Below, piece after piece: positions 43,902-55,007 of a DNA stretch of 64,000 nt. Numbering within the stretch: the first letter of the stretch is position 1; every line of letters begins with the position of its first letter. The translations under genes were made by a program, and so were the position numbers. The DNA lies in NCBI GenBank assembly GCA_963757395.1, contig CAVWRK010000014.1, forward strand, positions 434,001-498,000. The letters run 5' to 3'. The notes under the pieces were generated by a model. The model ran no database searches and was not told the DNA's origin. It saw only the letters and a program-made list of their open reading frames with translations. The stretch comes from DATAOG01 sp963757395. Its GTDB lineage: Bacteria; Pseudomonadota; Alphaproteobacteria; Geminicoccales; Geminicoccaceae.

Positions 43902-44864
43902 ACGGCCCGGAGCCGGGCTCGGAGGAGCGGACCCCGAGCCGGAGGCTCCGGGCGCCGCTCAGCGACACGAGGCGGCCGGCCTCGACCACGCAATAGGGCT
44001 CCTCGATCGCCCGGCCGATGAGCCTGCCATTCTGGCGCACGACGGCGGCGAACGGGATCAGCGCGCCCTGGCGGCGGCCGTCGAGCCAGCCCGGCTGGGT
44101 CACGGTGACGCGGACCGTCTGGCCGGCGGCGTCAATCAGCAGGCCGTTCTCGATCCCGAGCTCGACCGGCGTGCCGGCCGCGAGCGTGACCCAGAGATCG
44201 GCGCGATCGGCGGGCGCGATCACATCCAGCGCGATCGCCGCCGCGAGCCCGGCGAGCGGCCGGTGCGGCTGGATCGCGTTGTGCAGCACCGCGACCTTGG
44301 CGCCGCTCGCGGGATCCTCGATCAGGGCCTGGCCGAGATCGGGCCGGGTCAGGACGAATGCCGTGTTGCCGGCATAAAGGCCGCCCGCCAGATCGAGCGC
44401 GATGATCCCGGCATCGGCCTCGGGATTGCGCTCGAGCTCGGCTTGGGCGGCGAGCGCCGCGGGCTCGCCCGCGGCCATGCGCCCGAGCACCGCGAGATTG
44501 AGCGGCCGGCCGTCGACGCCCGGCAGGTTCGGCAGCCGGTGGCCGCGTGACCAGCCCGACGCTCGGCCCGGCCGGGGGTGAACTGGCTGAGCGGCGCCGG
44601 GCGGTCGGGACCGCTCGACATGAGCGCGGCGAACCGGGCCTCGGCGATCGCGGCGGGCGGCGCCACGCCGGTGGTCTCGCCGGCGGTGAACAGGGTGCGC
44701 GAGCCGCCGCGCTGGGTCTCGGCGCGCACCAGCTCGCCCGCGCTCCGTGATCGCGACGAAGCTCGCGAAGCCGCCGATCGCCCCGCGCCCGGCCCGCTCG
44801 ACCGCCTGCAGCGCCCGGAACACCGCGCGGCCGGCGTTCGGGCCCGAGACCGCGATGCCGATCG

Positions 44865-44868
<4 letters not shown>
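43870..44868 (-). CDS. DUF6963-like protein, last gene of the amidohydrolase/ABC cluster (two frameshifts)
   Basis: Starts MTIGIAVSGPNAGRAVFRAL with VERAGRGAIGGFASFVAI. A shift near 44750 leads to AETQRGGSRTLFTAGETTG and LMSSGPDRPAPLSQFTPG; a second near 44555 returns to GHRLPNLPGVDGRPLNLAVL and the C-terminal domain. About 330 residues. It resembles a family of unknown function (DUF6963) that I associate with ring-opening amidohydrolase loci. The ATG overlaps the upstream ATPase stop (ATGA). It might process or bind the opened ring product, but no catalytic residues can be assigned. Confidence 0.65.
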
Positions 44869-46627
<1,759 letters not shown>

Positions 46628-46629
46628 GC

Positions 46630-47526
46630 TCAGCCCCGCTGCTGGCGGGGGTCGAGCACCTCGCGGATGCCGTCGCCCAGAAGGTTGAAGCCCAGCACCG
46701 TGACCGCGATCGCCGTGCCCGGGAAGATCATCATCCAGGGCGCGCGCGAGATCAGATCGCGCGAGGAGGCGAGCATGAAGCCCCATTCGGGCTCGGGCGG
46801 CTGGGCGCCGAGGCCGAGGAAGCTGAGGCCCGCGGCCGCGAGCACCGCGGTCGAGATGCCGAGCGTGCCGACCACGATCAGGGTCGGCACCACGTTCGGC
46901 AGCAGGTGCCGGAAGATCAGGCGCAGGTGGCCGGCCCCGGCCGAGATCGCGGATTCGAAGTAGGGCTTGTGCTTCTCGACCAGGACCACGCTATGCGTCA
47001 CCCGCGCGTAGAACGGGATCGCGGCGATGCCAACCGCGATCATGGCGTTGGTCAGCCCGATGCCGAGGATCGAGATGCAGGCGAGCGCGATCACGATCTC
47101 GGTGAACGAGAACAGGATGTCGACCGCGCGCATCAGGACCCGCTCGGTCCAGCCGCCGGCATAGCCGCCGACCAGGCCCAGCAGCAGGCCGCTGGTCAGC
47201 GAGATGCCGACCGCGATCAGGCCGATCTGCAGGGTGAGCCGGGCACCGAACACGACCCGGGAAAACAGGTCGCGGCCGAAGTCGTCGGTGCCGAACCAAT
47301 AGCCGGTGGACGGCGGCGCCAGGCGCGGCCCGGCCGCCATGCGCAGCGGATCGAAGGGCGCGATCAGGGGCGCGAACGCCGCCGCGACGACCAGGGTCAC
47401 CACGACCGCGAGGCCGAGCACGCCGGTCGGGCTCCGGAGCAGCGCCCGCCAGAAGCCGCGGGCGCCGGCGGCGCCGGCATCGGTGCGGTCGGCGGCTGAC
47501 GAGGCGGTGTCCGGCAGGCTCGCCAT
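46630..47526 (-). CDS. Dipeptide-type ABC transporter permease DppC
   Basis: 298 residues. An N-terminal OppC_N segment (ALLRSPTGVLGLAVVV, FAPLIAPFDP), HWFGTDDFGRDLFSRV-type motif (here YWFGTDDFGRDLFSRV), and the permease core with the EAA loop region (ISAGAGHLRLIFRHLLPNV). The C-terminus GFNLLGDGIREVLDPRQQ is the family hallmark. The ATG overlaps the dppB stop. Confidence 0.92.
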   Translation of the reverse strand: MASLPDTASSAADRTDAGAAGARGFWRALLRSPTGVLGLAVVVTLVVAAAFAPLIAPFDPLRMAAGPRLAPPSTGYWFGTDDFGRDLFSRVVFGARLTLQIGLIAVGISLTSGLLLGLVGGYAGGWTERVLMRAVDILFSFTEIVIALACISILGIGLTNAMIAVGIAAIPFYARVTHSVVLVEKHKPYFESAISAGAGHLRLIFRHLLPNVVPTLIVVGTLGISTAVLAAAGLSFLGLGAQPPEPEWGFMLASSRDLISRAPWMMIFPGTAIAVTVLGFNLLGDGIREVLDPRQQRG

Positions 47527-48447
47527 CAGCCGTACCGGATCCGCGGGTCGAGCCAGGCATAGAGCAGGTCGATCCCGACCGAGACCAGGACCACCACGGT
47601 CGCGAAGAACAGGATGAAGCCCTGGATCAGCGGATAGTCGCGCGCGAACACCGCCTCGATCGCGAGCCGGCCGACGCCGTTCCAGGCGAACACGTTCTCG
47701 ACCACGATGGCACCGCCCATCATGTAGGCGAACTGCAGGCCCATCATGCTGACGATCGGCACCAGGCCGGCGCGCAGCGCGTGGCGATAGAGGACGACGG
47801 TCTTGGGCAGCCCCTTCGCGCGCGCCGTGCGCACGAAGTCCTGATCGAAGATGTCGATCATGGCCGAGCGGGTCAGGCGCGCGAGCACCGCGGCGTTGGC
47901 GATGCCAAGCGTCAGCGCGGGCAGCGCCAGGCTCCTCAGATCGCCACCTGCGACCGGCAGCCAGCCGAGCTTGAGCGCGAAGAAGAACAGAAGAATCAGG
48001 CCGAGCCAGAAATGCGGGATCGAGACCCCGAGCACGGCCAGGATCATGGCGCCGGCGTCGATCGCGGTGCCGCGCCGGTAGGCGGCGAGGAAGCCGAGGC
48101 TGAGGCCGATCACGACCGCGATCAGGAGGCTCGTGGTCGGCGAGCAGCAGGGTCGGCGGGAACCGGGTCAGCAGGATCTCGAGCACCGGCTGGTCGCCGA
48201 CGATCGAGCGCCCGAGATCGCCCTGGAGGATGCGGCCGACGTACATCGCATATTGGACGTAGATCGGCTGATCGAGGCCGAGATGGGTGCGCACCGCCTC
48301 GATCTGCTCCGGCGTCGCCTGGAACTTGGCGTACATGATCCGGACCGGGTCGCCCGGCACGGCGTGGATCAGGAGGGTGACCGCGATGGTCGCGACCCAG
48401 ATCGTGAGCAGCGCGGCCGCGAGCCTCTGGGCGAGGTAGCGGATCAT
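47526..48447 (-). CDS. Dipeptide-type ABC transporter permease DppB (one frameshift)
   Basis: Starts MIRYLAQRLAAALLTIWVAT with GDPVRIMY and the LGLDQPIYVQY segment. A shift near 48130 (after LLLADHE) leads to IGLSLGFLAAYRRG and the core to LLYAWLDPRIRYG, the standard DppB C-terminus. The family length of about 305 is matched. Cotranscribed with dppC. Confidence 0.88.
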
Positions 48448-49078
48448 CGCGCGCCGCCGCTCCAGGCGCGGACCGCGGCCCGGCGTTCTCGGATCGCGGT
48501 CCCGGACCTTCGGACCGCAGTTCTGCATCCGCGGCTCGGCGGGCCGCTGCTTCGGATCGGCCCGCTGCGGTTGCCGACCAGCATGGGGCATCTCGGAACG
48601 CGCGGCCGGGCCGGCATGGCCAGCCGGGGCCGCCTCGCGCCGCTGCCACCGCGCTCCGCCCGCCGCCGCCCTGTCAACCTTTCGTCAATCACTGGCCTCT
48701 AATGTCCGTGCTCGATGGTCCATGCGACCCTGGGACTCCGTGCCGCCAGCGGAAACTTCAGTCATGGATTCCCAAGGTCCCATGGACCACCCGAAGATGA
48801 CGTTAACGGCGCAAAGGTTAAGCCCTGGTTAAGATCTCGACGTCAGGCCGGCCCACAGCCCCCGAGCGGTTGACCGATGACCTCGGCGCGCTGCGTGCCT
48901 GGCGCCCGGCGCCCCCGAAGCTGGCGGCCGGCTCGGCGGCGCCGCCGTTTGAGGACACCGGAACCCCGCGCGGCGACGGTTGCGCGTTCCGCCCACGCGC
49001 CGGCCGGTCGGTGCCCGGGCCAGCCCGAGCATCGACCCGCCAGCGAGGTGGCATCGGCCGCGGCACGGCAGCCCGGCG
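48448..49078. other. Long gap inside the ABC cluster
   Basis: 630 bases between the binding-protein stop and dppB start, unusually long for such operons. No supported gene. TGGTCCATG and CATGGACCA (around 48715 and 48784) form a spaced inverted repeat, and 48790-48840 is AT-richer. It may hold a terminator or an internal promoter. Confidence 0.45.
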
Positions 49079-50671
49079 CTACTCGACCGTGACGTCGTTG
49101 AACTGCGGATGCAGGAAGGCGCCGACCTTGAAGCCCTCGACCTCGGGCCGGACCGCGAACACCCACTCCCAGCCCGGCGTATACAGGCCGATGTGGACGG
49201 CGTTCTGCATCAGATATTTGATCACGTCATCGACCGCCGCGAGGCGTCCCTTCGGATCGATCGTGGTCCGGGTCTTCTCGAGCATCGCGTCCAGCTCGGG
49301 CGTCTGGAAGCCCGAATAGGCGCCCGGCGAATGCCAGAGCTGGTAGAGGATGTCCGGGTCGAACCAGGACCAGGTCATCATGTCGAAGGTGCCGGGGCCG
49401 CCCTCGGTCTGCTCGTTCTGCGCCTTGACCTTGCCGTTCATGGTGCCGATGTCCATGATCTCGATCGCCGGCCTTGATGCCGACCTGGGCGAGCTGGTTC
49501 TGGAAGATCTCGGCGAGCTTCTGGCGGTTGCCGCCGGTCCAGACGTACATGGTCGTCTCGAGCGGCTTGTCCGGGCCGTAGCCGAGCTCGGCGAGCAGCG
49601 CCTTGGCCTTGTCGGGATCGTAGGGGTAGCCGTACTGCTTGCAGAAGGCCTGATCGTTGCCGAACACGCCGCGCGCGATCGGGCACCACTCGCGCTGCGA
49701 CAGGCCGCCGTAGATGATGTCGATCGCCATCTGCGGATCGGTCGCGTAGGCGACCGCCTGGCGGGCGCGGATGTCGTTGAACGGCGGCCGGCTGACCGTG
49801 AACTCCCAGAACACGTTCTGGCCGGTGTTGTCGGCGACCACGAGGTCGAGCTTGCCCTCGTCCTTGATCGCCTGGATGTCGTCGAACGGCGGCTCGGCGA
49901 TCTGGACCTCACCGGTGTGCAGCGCCGCCAGCCGGGTCTGGGCCTCGGGCACGGTCTTGACGATCAGCTTGTCGATGTGCGGTGCGCCCATGTTGTCGAC
50001 CGGCTTGCCGAAGTTCTTGTAGTCGGGGTTCTTGGCCAGCTCGACCACGTCGCCCTTGACCCAGTTGACCAGCTTGAACGGGCCGGCGCCGATCGCGACG
50101 CTGGTGCCGAAGTCTTCGGATTTGTTGGCGTCGCTGTCGCAGACGATGCTCGAGAAGCTGTCGGCGAGGAACGGGATGAAGGCGCCAAAGCGGCTGGCCA
50201 TGGTGATCTTGATGGTCGAGCGGGTCGACCACCTCGGCCGACTTGGATCGGGCCCCAGCTGGTCTTGGTCAGGCTCGGGTTGTCGCCGAACGCGCGGTCG
50301 ATCGTGAACTTGACGTCGTTGGCGTCGAACGGCGTGCCGTCGTGGCAGAGCACGCCGTCCTGGAGATGGAAGGTGTACTCGAGCCCGTCCTCGCTGATGT
50401 CCCAGGACTTGGCGATGTGGGGCTGCGGGTTGCCGTCCTTGTCGAAGGCGAGCAGGGTATCGTAGATCTGGTCCCAGACCTGCATCGAGAGCGTGCTGGT
50501 GGCCCGGTGCGGATCGAGCGAGTCGATGTCGCCGTAGCGCGCCCAGACGACCTCGCTGGCGCCCGCCGAGGTGGCGGCGAGACCGATCGCGACCGCCGGC
50601 AGCCAGGCTCCTGCGAGTCCCAACGTCCCGGCGAATCCCAAGGTGCTGGCAAGCGAACGAGAGCTGCGCAT
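49079..50671 (-). CDS. ABC transporter substrate-binding protein, family 5 (two frameshifts)
   Basis: About 530 residues. Signal peptide (AVAIGLAATSAGASE), then VWARYGDIDSLDPHRATS, IYDTLLAFDKDGNPQPHIA, YTFHLQDGVLCHDGTPFDA; a shift near 50235, then GAGPFKLVNW, RQAVAYATDPQMAI, DPDKAKALLAELGYGPDKP; a shift near 49475, then MTWSWFDPDILYQLWHSPGA and VIKYLMQNAVHIGLYTPGWE. This is the dipeptide/nickel-type SBP_bac_5 family, delivering ligand to DppBC. In this context the ligand may be a cyclic amide rather than a peptide. Confidence 0.87.
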
Positions 50672-50763
50672 GACGGCGTCCTCCTGATGAGACTTTGGCC
50701 GGCGCCAGCCTGGAACGCCGGCGGGTCGCAGAAGGCTGCCTCAGGGTCGCGGCCAGCGTCAAA

Positions 50764-50773
50764 CGAATTTCGT
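50764..50773. promoter_or_regulatory. CGAATTTCGT operator-like site upstream of the binding-protein gene
   Basis: Lies in the palindromic AAACGAATTTCGTTT (50761-50775), about 90 bases before the start at 50671. The same core, CGAATTTCAT, occurs at 51761-51770 before the RpiR gene. Confidence 0.5.
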
Positions 50774-50844
50774 TTTTGAAACTCATTTTTTCGTGATTGA
50801 TGCGTTTGCGGGCCCGCACGGCCGGCGCCGCGACATCTTTGAAA

Positions 50845-51708
50845 TCAGCTCGCGGGGTCGATCAGCTCGCCCCAGTCGGCGTGGATCTCGTCGATCAGGC
50901 GCAGCCGCTCGATCGCGCTCTCGCCGATCCGCGCCGCCAGCGCCGAGCACAGATAGGTCATCAGGCTGACCGGCGCGGTCAGGGAATCGAACAGGCTGGT
51001 GCCGAGCGTCCGGCAGCGGAGCGTGACCCCGCCGGCGGCGGCCTCCGGCTGGCCGGCCTGGTCGGTGACGAACACCAGCTGGGCGCCGGCCCGGCCGGCC
51101 GAGCGCAGGATGTTGCGCAGCGCCCGGGTCCGCCTGCCGACCCCGAAGGCGAGCATGACGTCGGCCGACGAGATCGAGGCGAACTCCTCGGGCACCGAGA
51201 AGCCGCCGATCGGGATCATCCGGATGTCGGGCCGGATCCGGATCAACAACGCGCGGGCGAAATGGGCGAGCGGATAGTTGTCGCCGAAGCCCACGACCCA
51301 GAGCTTGTCGGCGCGCGCCAGCCAGCGGATCGCAAGCGTGAGGTCGTCCGAGCGCTGCTGCTCGATCGTCCGCACCAGGTTCTGGACGTCGCCCTGGAGG
51401 TGCAGGCTGAGGTCGACCGGATGCCCGGGCAGTGCCCGCAGGCGCGCGCCGAACTGGACCGGCGGCGGCTCGATCCCATGCTCGCGGGCGGCCCGCTGGG
51501 CGGTCTTGAAGCTCGGGTAGCCGAGCCGCTTGAACAGCCGCGCCGCGGTCGCCTTGGAGACCTGAGCCCGGCTCGCGAGCAGGGTTGCCGACTGCTCGAC
51601 GATCGCGGTCGGATGCTCGAGCAACAGGTCGGCAAGCCGCCGCTCGCCGCGCGGCATGCCCTCATAGTGCTCGAGAATGCGCTGCGGCAGGAAGCGCTCG
51701 CGGTCCAT
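50845..51708 (-). CDS. RpiR/MurR-family transcriptional regulator (HTH + SIS)
   Basis: 287 residues from the ATG at 51708 (a GTG at 51720 is an alternative). N-terminal HTH_6 domain (RRLADLLLEHPTAIVEQSA, SRAQVSKATAARLFKRLGY) and a SIS phosphosugar-type domain from about 115 (LWVVGFGDNYPLAHFARALL, ISSADVMLAFGVGRRTRALR). It likely controls the flanking amidohydrolase and ABC genes. SIS regulators usually sense sugar phosphates, but relatives occur in other catabolic loci. Confidence 0.9.
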   Translation of the reverse strand: MDRERFLPQRILEHYEGMPRGERRLADLLLEHPTAIVEQSATLLASRAQVSKATAARLFKRLGYPSFKTAQRAAREHGIEPPPVQFGARLRALPGHPVDLSLHLQGDVQNLVRTIEQQRSDDLTLAIRWLARADKLWVVGFGDNYPLAHFARALLIRIRPDIRMIPIGGFSVPEEFASISSADVMLAFGVGRRTRALRNILRSAGRAGAQLVFVTDQAGQPEAAAGGVTLRCRTLGTSLFDSLTAPVSLMTYLCSALAARIGESAIERLRLIDEIHADWGELIDPAS

Positions 51709-51760
51709 GCCTCGTTTCACATCAGCGTGCCAAAACGCCGTTCGTGAAACGGAACGCTAG

Positions 51761-51770
51761 CGAATTTCAT
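51761..51770. promoter_or_regulatory. CGAATTTCAT operator-like site upstream of the RpiR gene
   Basis: Shares eight of ten bases plus the AATTTC core with 50764-50773; GTTTCAC (51714) and GTGAAAC (51744) form an additional inverted pair nearby. Confidence 0.45.
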
Positions 51771-51820
51771 CGCCCGCCGTCAACGCTCTCGCCGCCGAGG
51801 CTCCAGAACTGCGGCATGCC

Positions 51821-51836
51821 GGCGCAAATTTGCGCC
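51821..51836. promoter_or_regulatory. Perfect palindrome GGCGCAAATTTGCGCC
   Basis: A 16-bp perfect dyad at the head of the TGCGCCAC repeat array. A one-mismatch version is at 33636-33651. Confidence 0.55.
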
Positions 51837-51898
51837 ACTCATGCGCCACTCGCGCATGCGCCACTCGTGCGCCACTGATGCGTCACCGGATGCGCCAC
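51831..51898 (+). repeat. Six helically phased TGCG(C/T)CAC repeats
   Basis: Copies start at 51831, 51842, 51857, 51868, 51879 (TGCGTCAC) and 51891, so spacings are 11, 15, 11, 11 and 12. The array lies between the amidohydrolase stop and the RpiR start. Confidence 0.7.
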
Positions 51899-51905
51899 CC
51901 GGGCG

Positions 51906-53009
51906 TCAGCCCCGGCCCGCGACGGCGTCGACGATGACGGCGACCGGCCCGCCGCCGTCCGGCCCCTGGTGCTCGGCGCCGCCGGAGACGAAGATCTCGC
52001 CGTGACCGACCAGGCTTGCGAGCGCGCCGCCGACCGCCGCGCGGGCGTGGCGGGTGGCGGCGATGTCGCTGTCATCGAGCATGGTGTGGCGAAAGCCGCG
52101 GATGCGGCCGGAGCGCGGCGGCTCCGCTTTAGCCAGCAGCGCCCTGATCTCGGCGCCCTCTTGCGCGCCCGGCCCGCCGAGGCGCGCCAAGAGCTCGCGG
52201 ACCGGGGCGACATCGATCGGGTCGGCCATCAGCGTGTGATCGATCCGAAGCGGCCCGGTCCACGCCCGGCTCATGCCCAGCACGACCACCTCGTTGGCCA
52301 TCAGCTCGACGCCGGCCGAGCAGCTGGCGCGGCTCGAGAACAGGTCGAGCGCCACCCCGATCGCCGCATCGCCGATGCGGTCGGGAGCGATCTCGCCGAG
52401 CGCGAGCGCGACCCCGAGCGCGCTCGCCCCGCGCGAGAGCGCCATGCTCTTGAGCGTATCGCCGGTGACCACCGCCGCCCCGCGCGCTGCGGCCGCCTCG
52501 ATCCGGCCGGCGGTCAGCAGCGGGCATTTGACCTGGACGTAGTGGACCGCATCGGCATCGGTGATCGCCGCGTCCGCCATCGCCGCGCGCACGGCATCCG
52601 CGACCGCCAGCGCCTGCGTGCGCCGGCCGATCGCCTCGGGCGGCAGCTCGGCGGTCCGCGCCACCCCGATCGCCAGCGCGCCTGCTGGAGCCGGCGCCGT
52701 GCCGGCCGGCGCGGGCCTGGCCTCGAGGACCAGCCAATGCGGGGCGAGCGCTCCCTCGGTGCCGCCCGACATCACCATGCAGATCCGCTCGGCGCCGGCC
52801 GGGTCGCCGCTCGCGCGCGCGAGCGCCAGGCGCAACGACCGGGTCGCGAAGCCGCGGGTGAAATCGTTGACGCAGCCGTTGCCCTCGGTCTTGCCGAGGA
52901 TCGCCCGAATGCCCGCGGCCGTGATCGCCCCCCGCTCGATCGCGTTCGCCAGTCCCGCGACATCATCGGGCCCGGCCGCGCTCAGCCGATGCACGTAAGC
53001 CTGCCGCAT
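51906..53009 (-). CDS. Ring-opening amidohydrolase (cyanuric acid hydrolase/barbiturase family)
   Basis: 367 residues in three similar domains. Each domain offers the Lys-Ser pair of this family: domain 1 with MSGGTEGAL, domain 2 with VKCPLL and SRASCSAGVELM, domain 3 with the GHGEIFVSGGAEHQGP segment. The start at 53009 has GGAGGAAGGGCGGG upstream. These enzymes open cyanurate or barbiturate rings by C-N hydrolysis in the cytoplasm. Downstream on the same strand lie an RpiR regulator, a dipeptide-type ABC transporter and a DUF6963-like gene, suggesting one uptake-and-degradation cluster. Cyanurate versus barbiturate cannot be decided from motifs alone. Confidence 0.88.
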   Translation of the reverse strand: MRQAYVHRLSAAGPDDVAGLANAIERGAITAAGIRAILGKTEGNGCVNDFTRGFATRSLRLALARASGDPAGAERICMVMSGGTEGALAPHWLVLEARPAPAGTAPAPAGALAIGVARTAELPPEAIGRRTQALAVADAVRAAMADAAITDADAVHYVQVKCPLLTAGRIEAAAARGAAVVTGDTLKSMALSRGASALGVALALGEIAPDRIGDAAIGVALDLFSSRASCSAGVELMANEVVVLGMSRAWTGPLRIDHTLMADPIDVAPVRELLARLGGPGAQEGAEIRALLAKAEPPRSGRIRGFRHTMLDDSDIAATRHARAAVGGALASLVGHGEIFVSGGAEHQGPDGGGPVAVIVDAVAGRG

Positions 53010-53410
53010 CCCGCCCTTCCTCCCGTGCTTCGCGCCTGCACTATGGAGCAAAGCTAGGGGTCGGCAAGCCGGCCTCCGGGACGCTGCCCGCTCGAGGCGC
53101 GCCGATGCCCCGCATCGCCGCCCGACACCACGCCCGCGCGGTCGTGCTCGAGCAGCTCCGCGAGGACAGACTGGAGGATCAAGGCGCCATACGCTGCGTG
53201 CGCTTGCTCCGTCAGAACGGTCGGTACGGGATCCTCTTGCTGGCGCCCGGCGCCGCGGCATAACATGATGGCGCCGGACGCGGCCGCAGACGGTCGAAAA
53301 AGTTGAAGTCTTGCCGTTAACGACCGAAAAGGTTCCTGACACCTTTTCCCCCGGCTGACGATCACCGTTGCCGGGTTTGGCGGACTGGTCGATCGTGTCA
53401 TTGGTCCGGG
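53010..53410. other. Intergenic region with GAAAAGG/CCTTTTC hairpin
   Basis: No supported gene. It contains GAAAAGGTTCCTGACACCTTTT at about 53326-53347 in shortened form (stem GAAAAGG/CCTTTTC), related to the GTGTCAG repeats at 54131-54200. The cluster promoter is presumably in the first 100 bases upstream of 53009. Confidence 0.5.
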
Positions 53411-53684
53411 TCAGCGCCCTTTTTCGGGCGGTGTCGCGCCTGGCGCCTTCGCCCCGACGAGCAGGCCGGCGAGCTCGATGTCCTCGTCGATCTCCGGCCA
53501 ATGAACGCCGAAGCGGCCGATCTCGAAATGCTCGCGCTGGGCTGGCGTGGCGCGGAGGAGGCGCGGATACCACCACAGGGGCACGGTGACGGTTCGTCCG
53601 TCGGTCAGCGCGAGCCATGAGCTCCCGATCGCTGCACCGGACCGAGGCTACCAGGTCCGGTCGTTCAAGGTCGGAAATGGTCAT
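53411..53684 (-). CDS. DUF2442 protein (frameshifted)
   Basis: Starts MTISDLERPDLVASVRCSD; after a shift near 53620 the frame reads WLALTDGRTVTVPLWWYPRL, ATPAQREHFEIGRFGVHWPE, IDEDIELAGLL, which is the complete DUF2442 pattern (WLxLxDGRxxxVPLxxYPRL, GxHWPxIDEDI). About 91 residues. Its start overlaps the end of the DUF4160 gene by 20 bases. Confidence 0.78.
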
Positions 53685-53903
53685 GCCAGGCCTTCAAGAA
53701 CCCCGACTGTTGTTCGCGCACCTTGCGCAGGATCGAGTTGATCTCGTGAGCTCCTCAAGTCGACCGTAGTTGCCAAGGCCACCGGGTCCAGCCAGACCTC
53801 GGCTTCGGCCGCACCCTTCTTGACATGCACGTGCGGCGGCTCGCCGCGATCGCCGCTCCAAAAGAAGAACCGGTAGCCGTTCCACCGCAGCAGCGTCGGC
53901 ATG
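53665..53903 (-). CDS. DUF4160 protein (frameshifted)
   Basis: Starts MPTLLRWNGYRFFFWSGDRG with EPPHVHVKKGAAEAEVWLDP, the DUF4160 signature. A shift near 53755 leads to HEINSILRKVREQQSGFLKAW and a stop at 53665. DUF4160 and DUF2442 genes are commonly found as overlapping pairs and have been suspected to be toxin-antitoxin-like; no activity is shown here. Confidence 0.78.
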
Positions 53904-54210
53904 CGGGCATGACAGAGGCGCGTCGCTCCAGGCACGCAAGCTTGCGGCCAGCTTCATGCCCATTCGCCTGAGCTCTGTTCTCCTCGGCTCCGAGCACGGC
54001 CGGCTTCACAATCTCCCGCTGGTTCTCACTTGCGACAGCGCGCCGGCATCTGCGGGTTGTTGGCGGGGTTGGTGTCGTGTTTGGCGAGGCGGGTAATCAG
54101 GGGGCCGCCGACCAGGGGGCGGAGGTCGAAGAGAAAAGGTGTCAGAGAAGCGTAAAGGTGTCAGAGACAGTGTCAGGGACCGTTACTGACACCTTTTCTC
54201 TGATACCAGC
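53904..54210. other. Intergenic region with GTGTCAG repeats
   Basis: No supported gene; the right half holds the REP-like repeats listed separately. Confidence 0.5.
54131..54201. repeat. REP-like AAAGGTGTCAGAGA repeat cluster
   Basis: AAAGGTGTCAGAGA occurs twice in direct orientation (54135, 54154) and, inverted, as CTGACACCTTTTCTC (54186-54200), so GAGAAAAGGTGTCAG and its complement can form a 15-bp stem. Confidence 0.65.
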
Positions 54211-54864
54211 CTAGTTGCCGAAGATGCTCTTGAGCAGCGGGGTCGTGCGGGCGGCCGGATTGGTGCGGATCGCCGCTTCTTCCTTGCCGAGGTAACCGAA
54301 GATCGCCTTTTCGGTGTAGGTGATGACGTGGCCGGTGAGGTCGACATCGAGCGTGCCGCCGACGAACGGCAGCGAGCGGTATTCGCCGGCGATGCTCTCG
54401 AACGCCTGCACGGCGCCGGCATCGGCCAGCTGCTGGTCGACGATCGGGCGCATCTGCTGTGCCAGCGGTTTTTCCGTCTTGCGCTGGAGATAGCGGGTCG
54501 CGGCATCGTTCGGGCCGCTGAGAATGCCAGCGGCATCCTGGAAGCTCAGGCCCTGGATTGCCTGGATGATCAGGTCCTTGGCGATCGGCGTCGCGGCCTC
54601 GGCGGCGCGGTTCATGCGGACGTCGAGGTCGTCGACCATGCCCGACATGCCGGCCATCCGAAGCGCGGTCTGTGCCTGTTCGAGCGGCCCCGGCAAGGGG
54701 ATGCGCGCCTTCGGATCATCGAGAAAGCCGCCGGGCTTGCCCAGCTGGGCCACCACCCGATCGACACCGACCGTCAGAGCTTCGGTCAGACCGGCGCCAA
54801 CATCCTGAGCACCTACCGGCGCGACCGGCAGCAGGCAGAGCAGCGCGACCAGCAGCGAGCGCAT
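54211..54864 (-). CDS. DUF4197-family exported protein
   Basis: 217 residues from the ATG at 54864 (GAGGGAG just before). Signal peptide (LLVALLCLLPVAPVGAQ), then the DUF4197 domain: GLTEALTVGVDRVVAQLGKP, IPLPGPLEQAQTALR, MNRAAEAATP, GLSFQDAAGILSGPNDAAT, GYLGKEEAAIRTNPAARTT. Periplasmic or outer-membrane associated, function unknown. Length is usual. Confidence 0.9.
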   Translation of the reverse strand: MRSLLVALLCLLPVAPVGAQDVGAGLTEALTVGVDRVVAQLGKPGGFLDDPKARIPLPGPLEQAQTALRMAGMSGMVDDLDVRMNRAAEAATPIAKDLIIQAIQGLSFQDAAGILSGPNDAATRYLQRKTEKPLAQQMRPIVDQQLADAGAVQAFESIAGEYRSLPFVGGTLDVDLTGHVITYTEKAIFGYLGKEEAAIRTNPAARTTPLLKSIFGN

Positions 54865-55007
54865 CTCCCTCACCCATTCCATATTGAAATGTCATCGACG
54901 ACTGTAAACCGGAAACGTGCTCCGAGGCCTGGCCCCGGTCAAGGCGAATCGGGCGACCGCGGCATCGGGTCGGGGCTCGCTGCCGAGAAGCCGGCCCGCC
55001 GCTTGGA

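Noticed and set aside
51831..51898. CRISPR array
   Set aside because: Repeat units are only 8 bases with 3-7 base gaps, far from repeat-spacer dimensions, and no cas genes are present.
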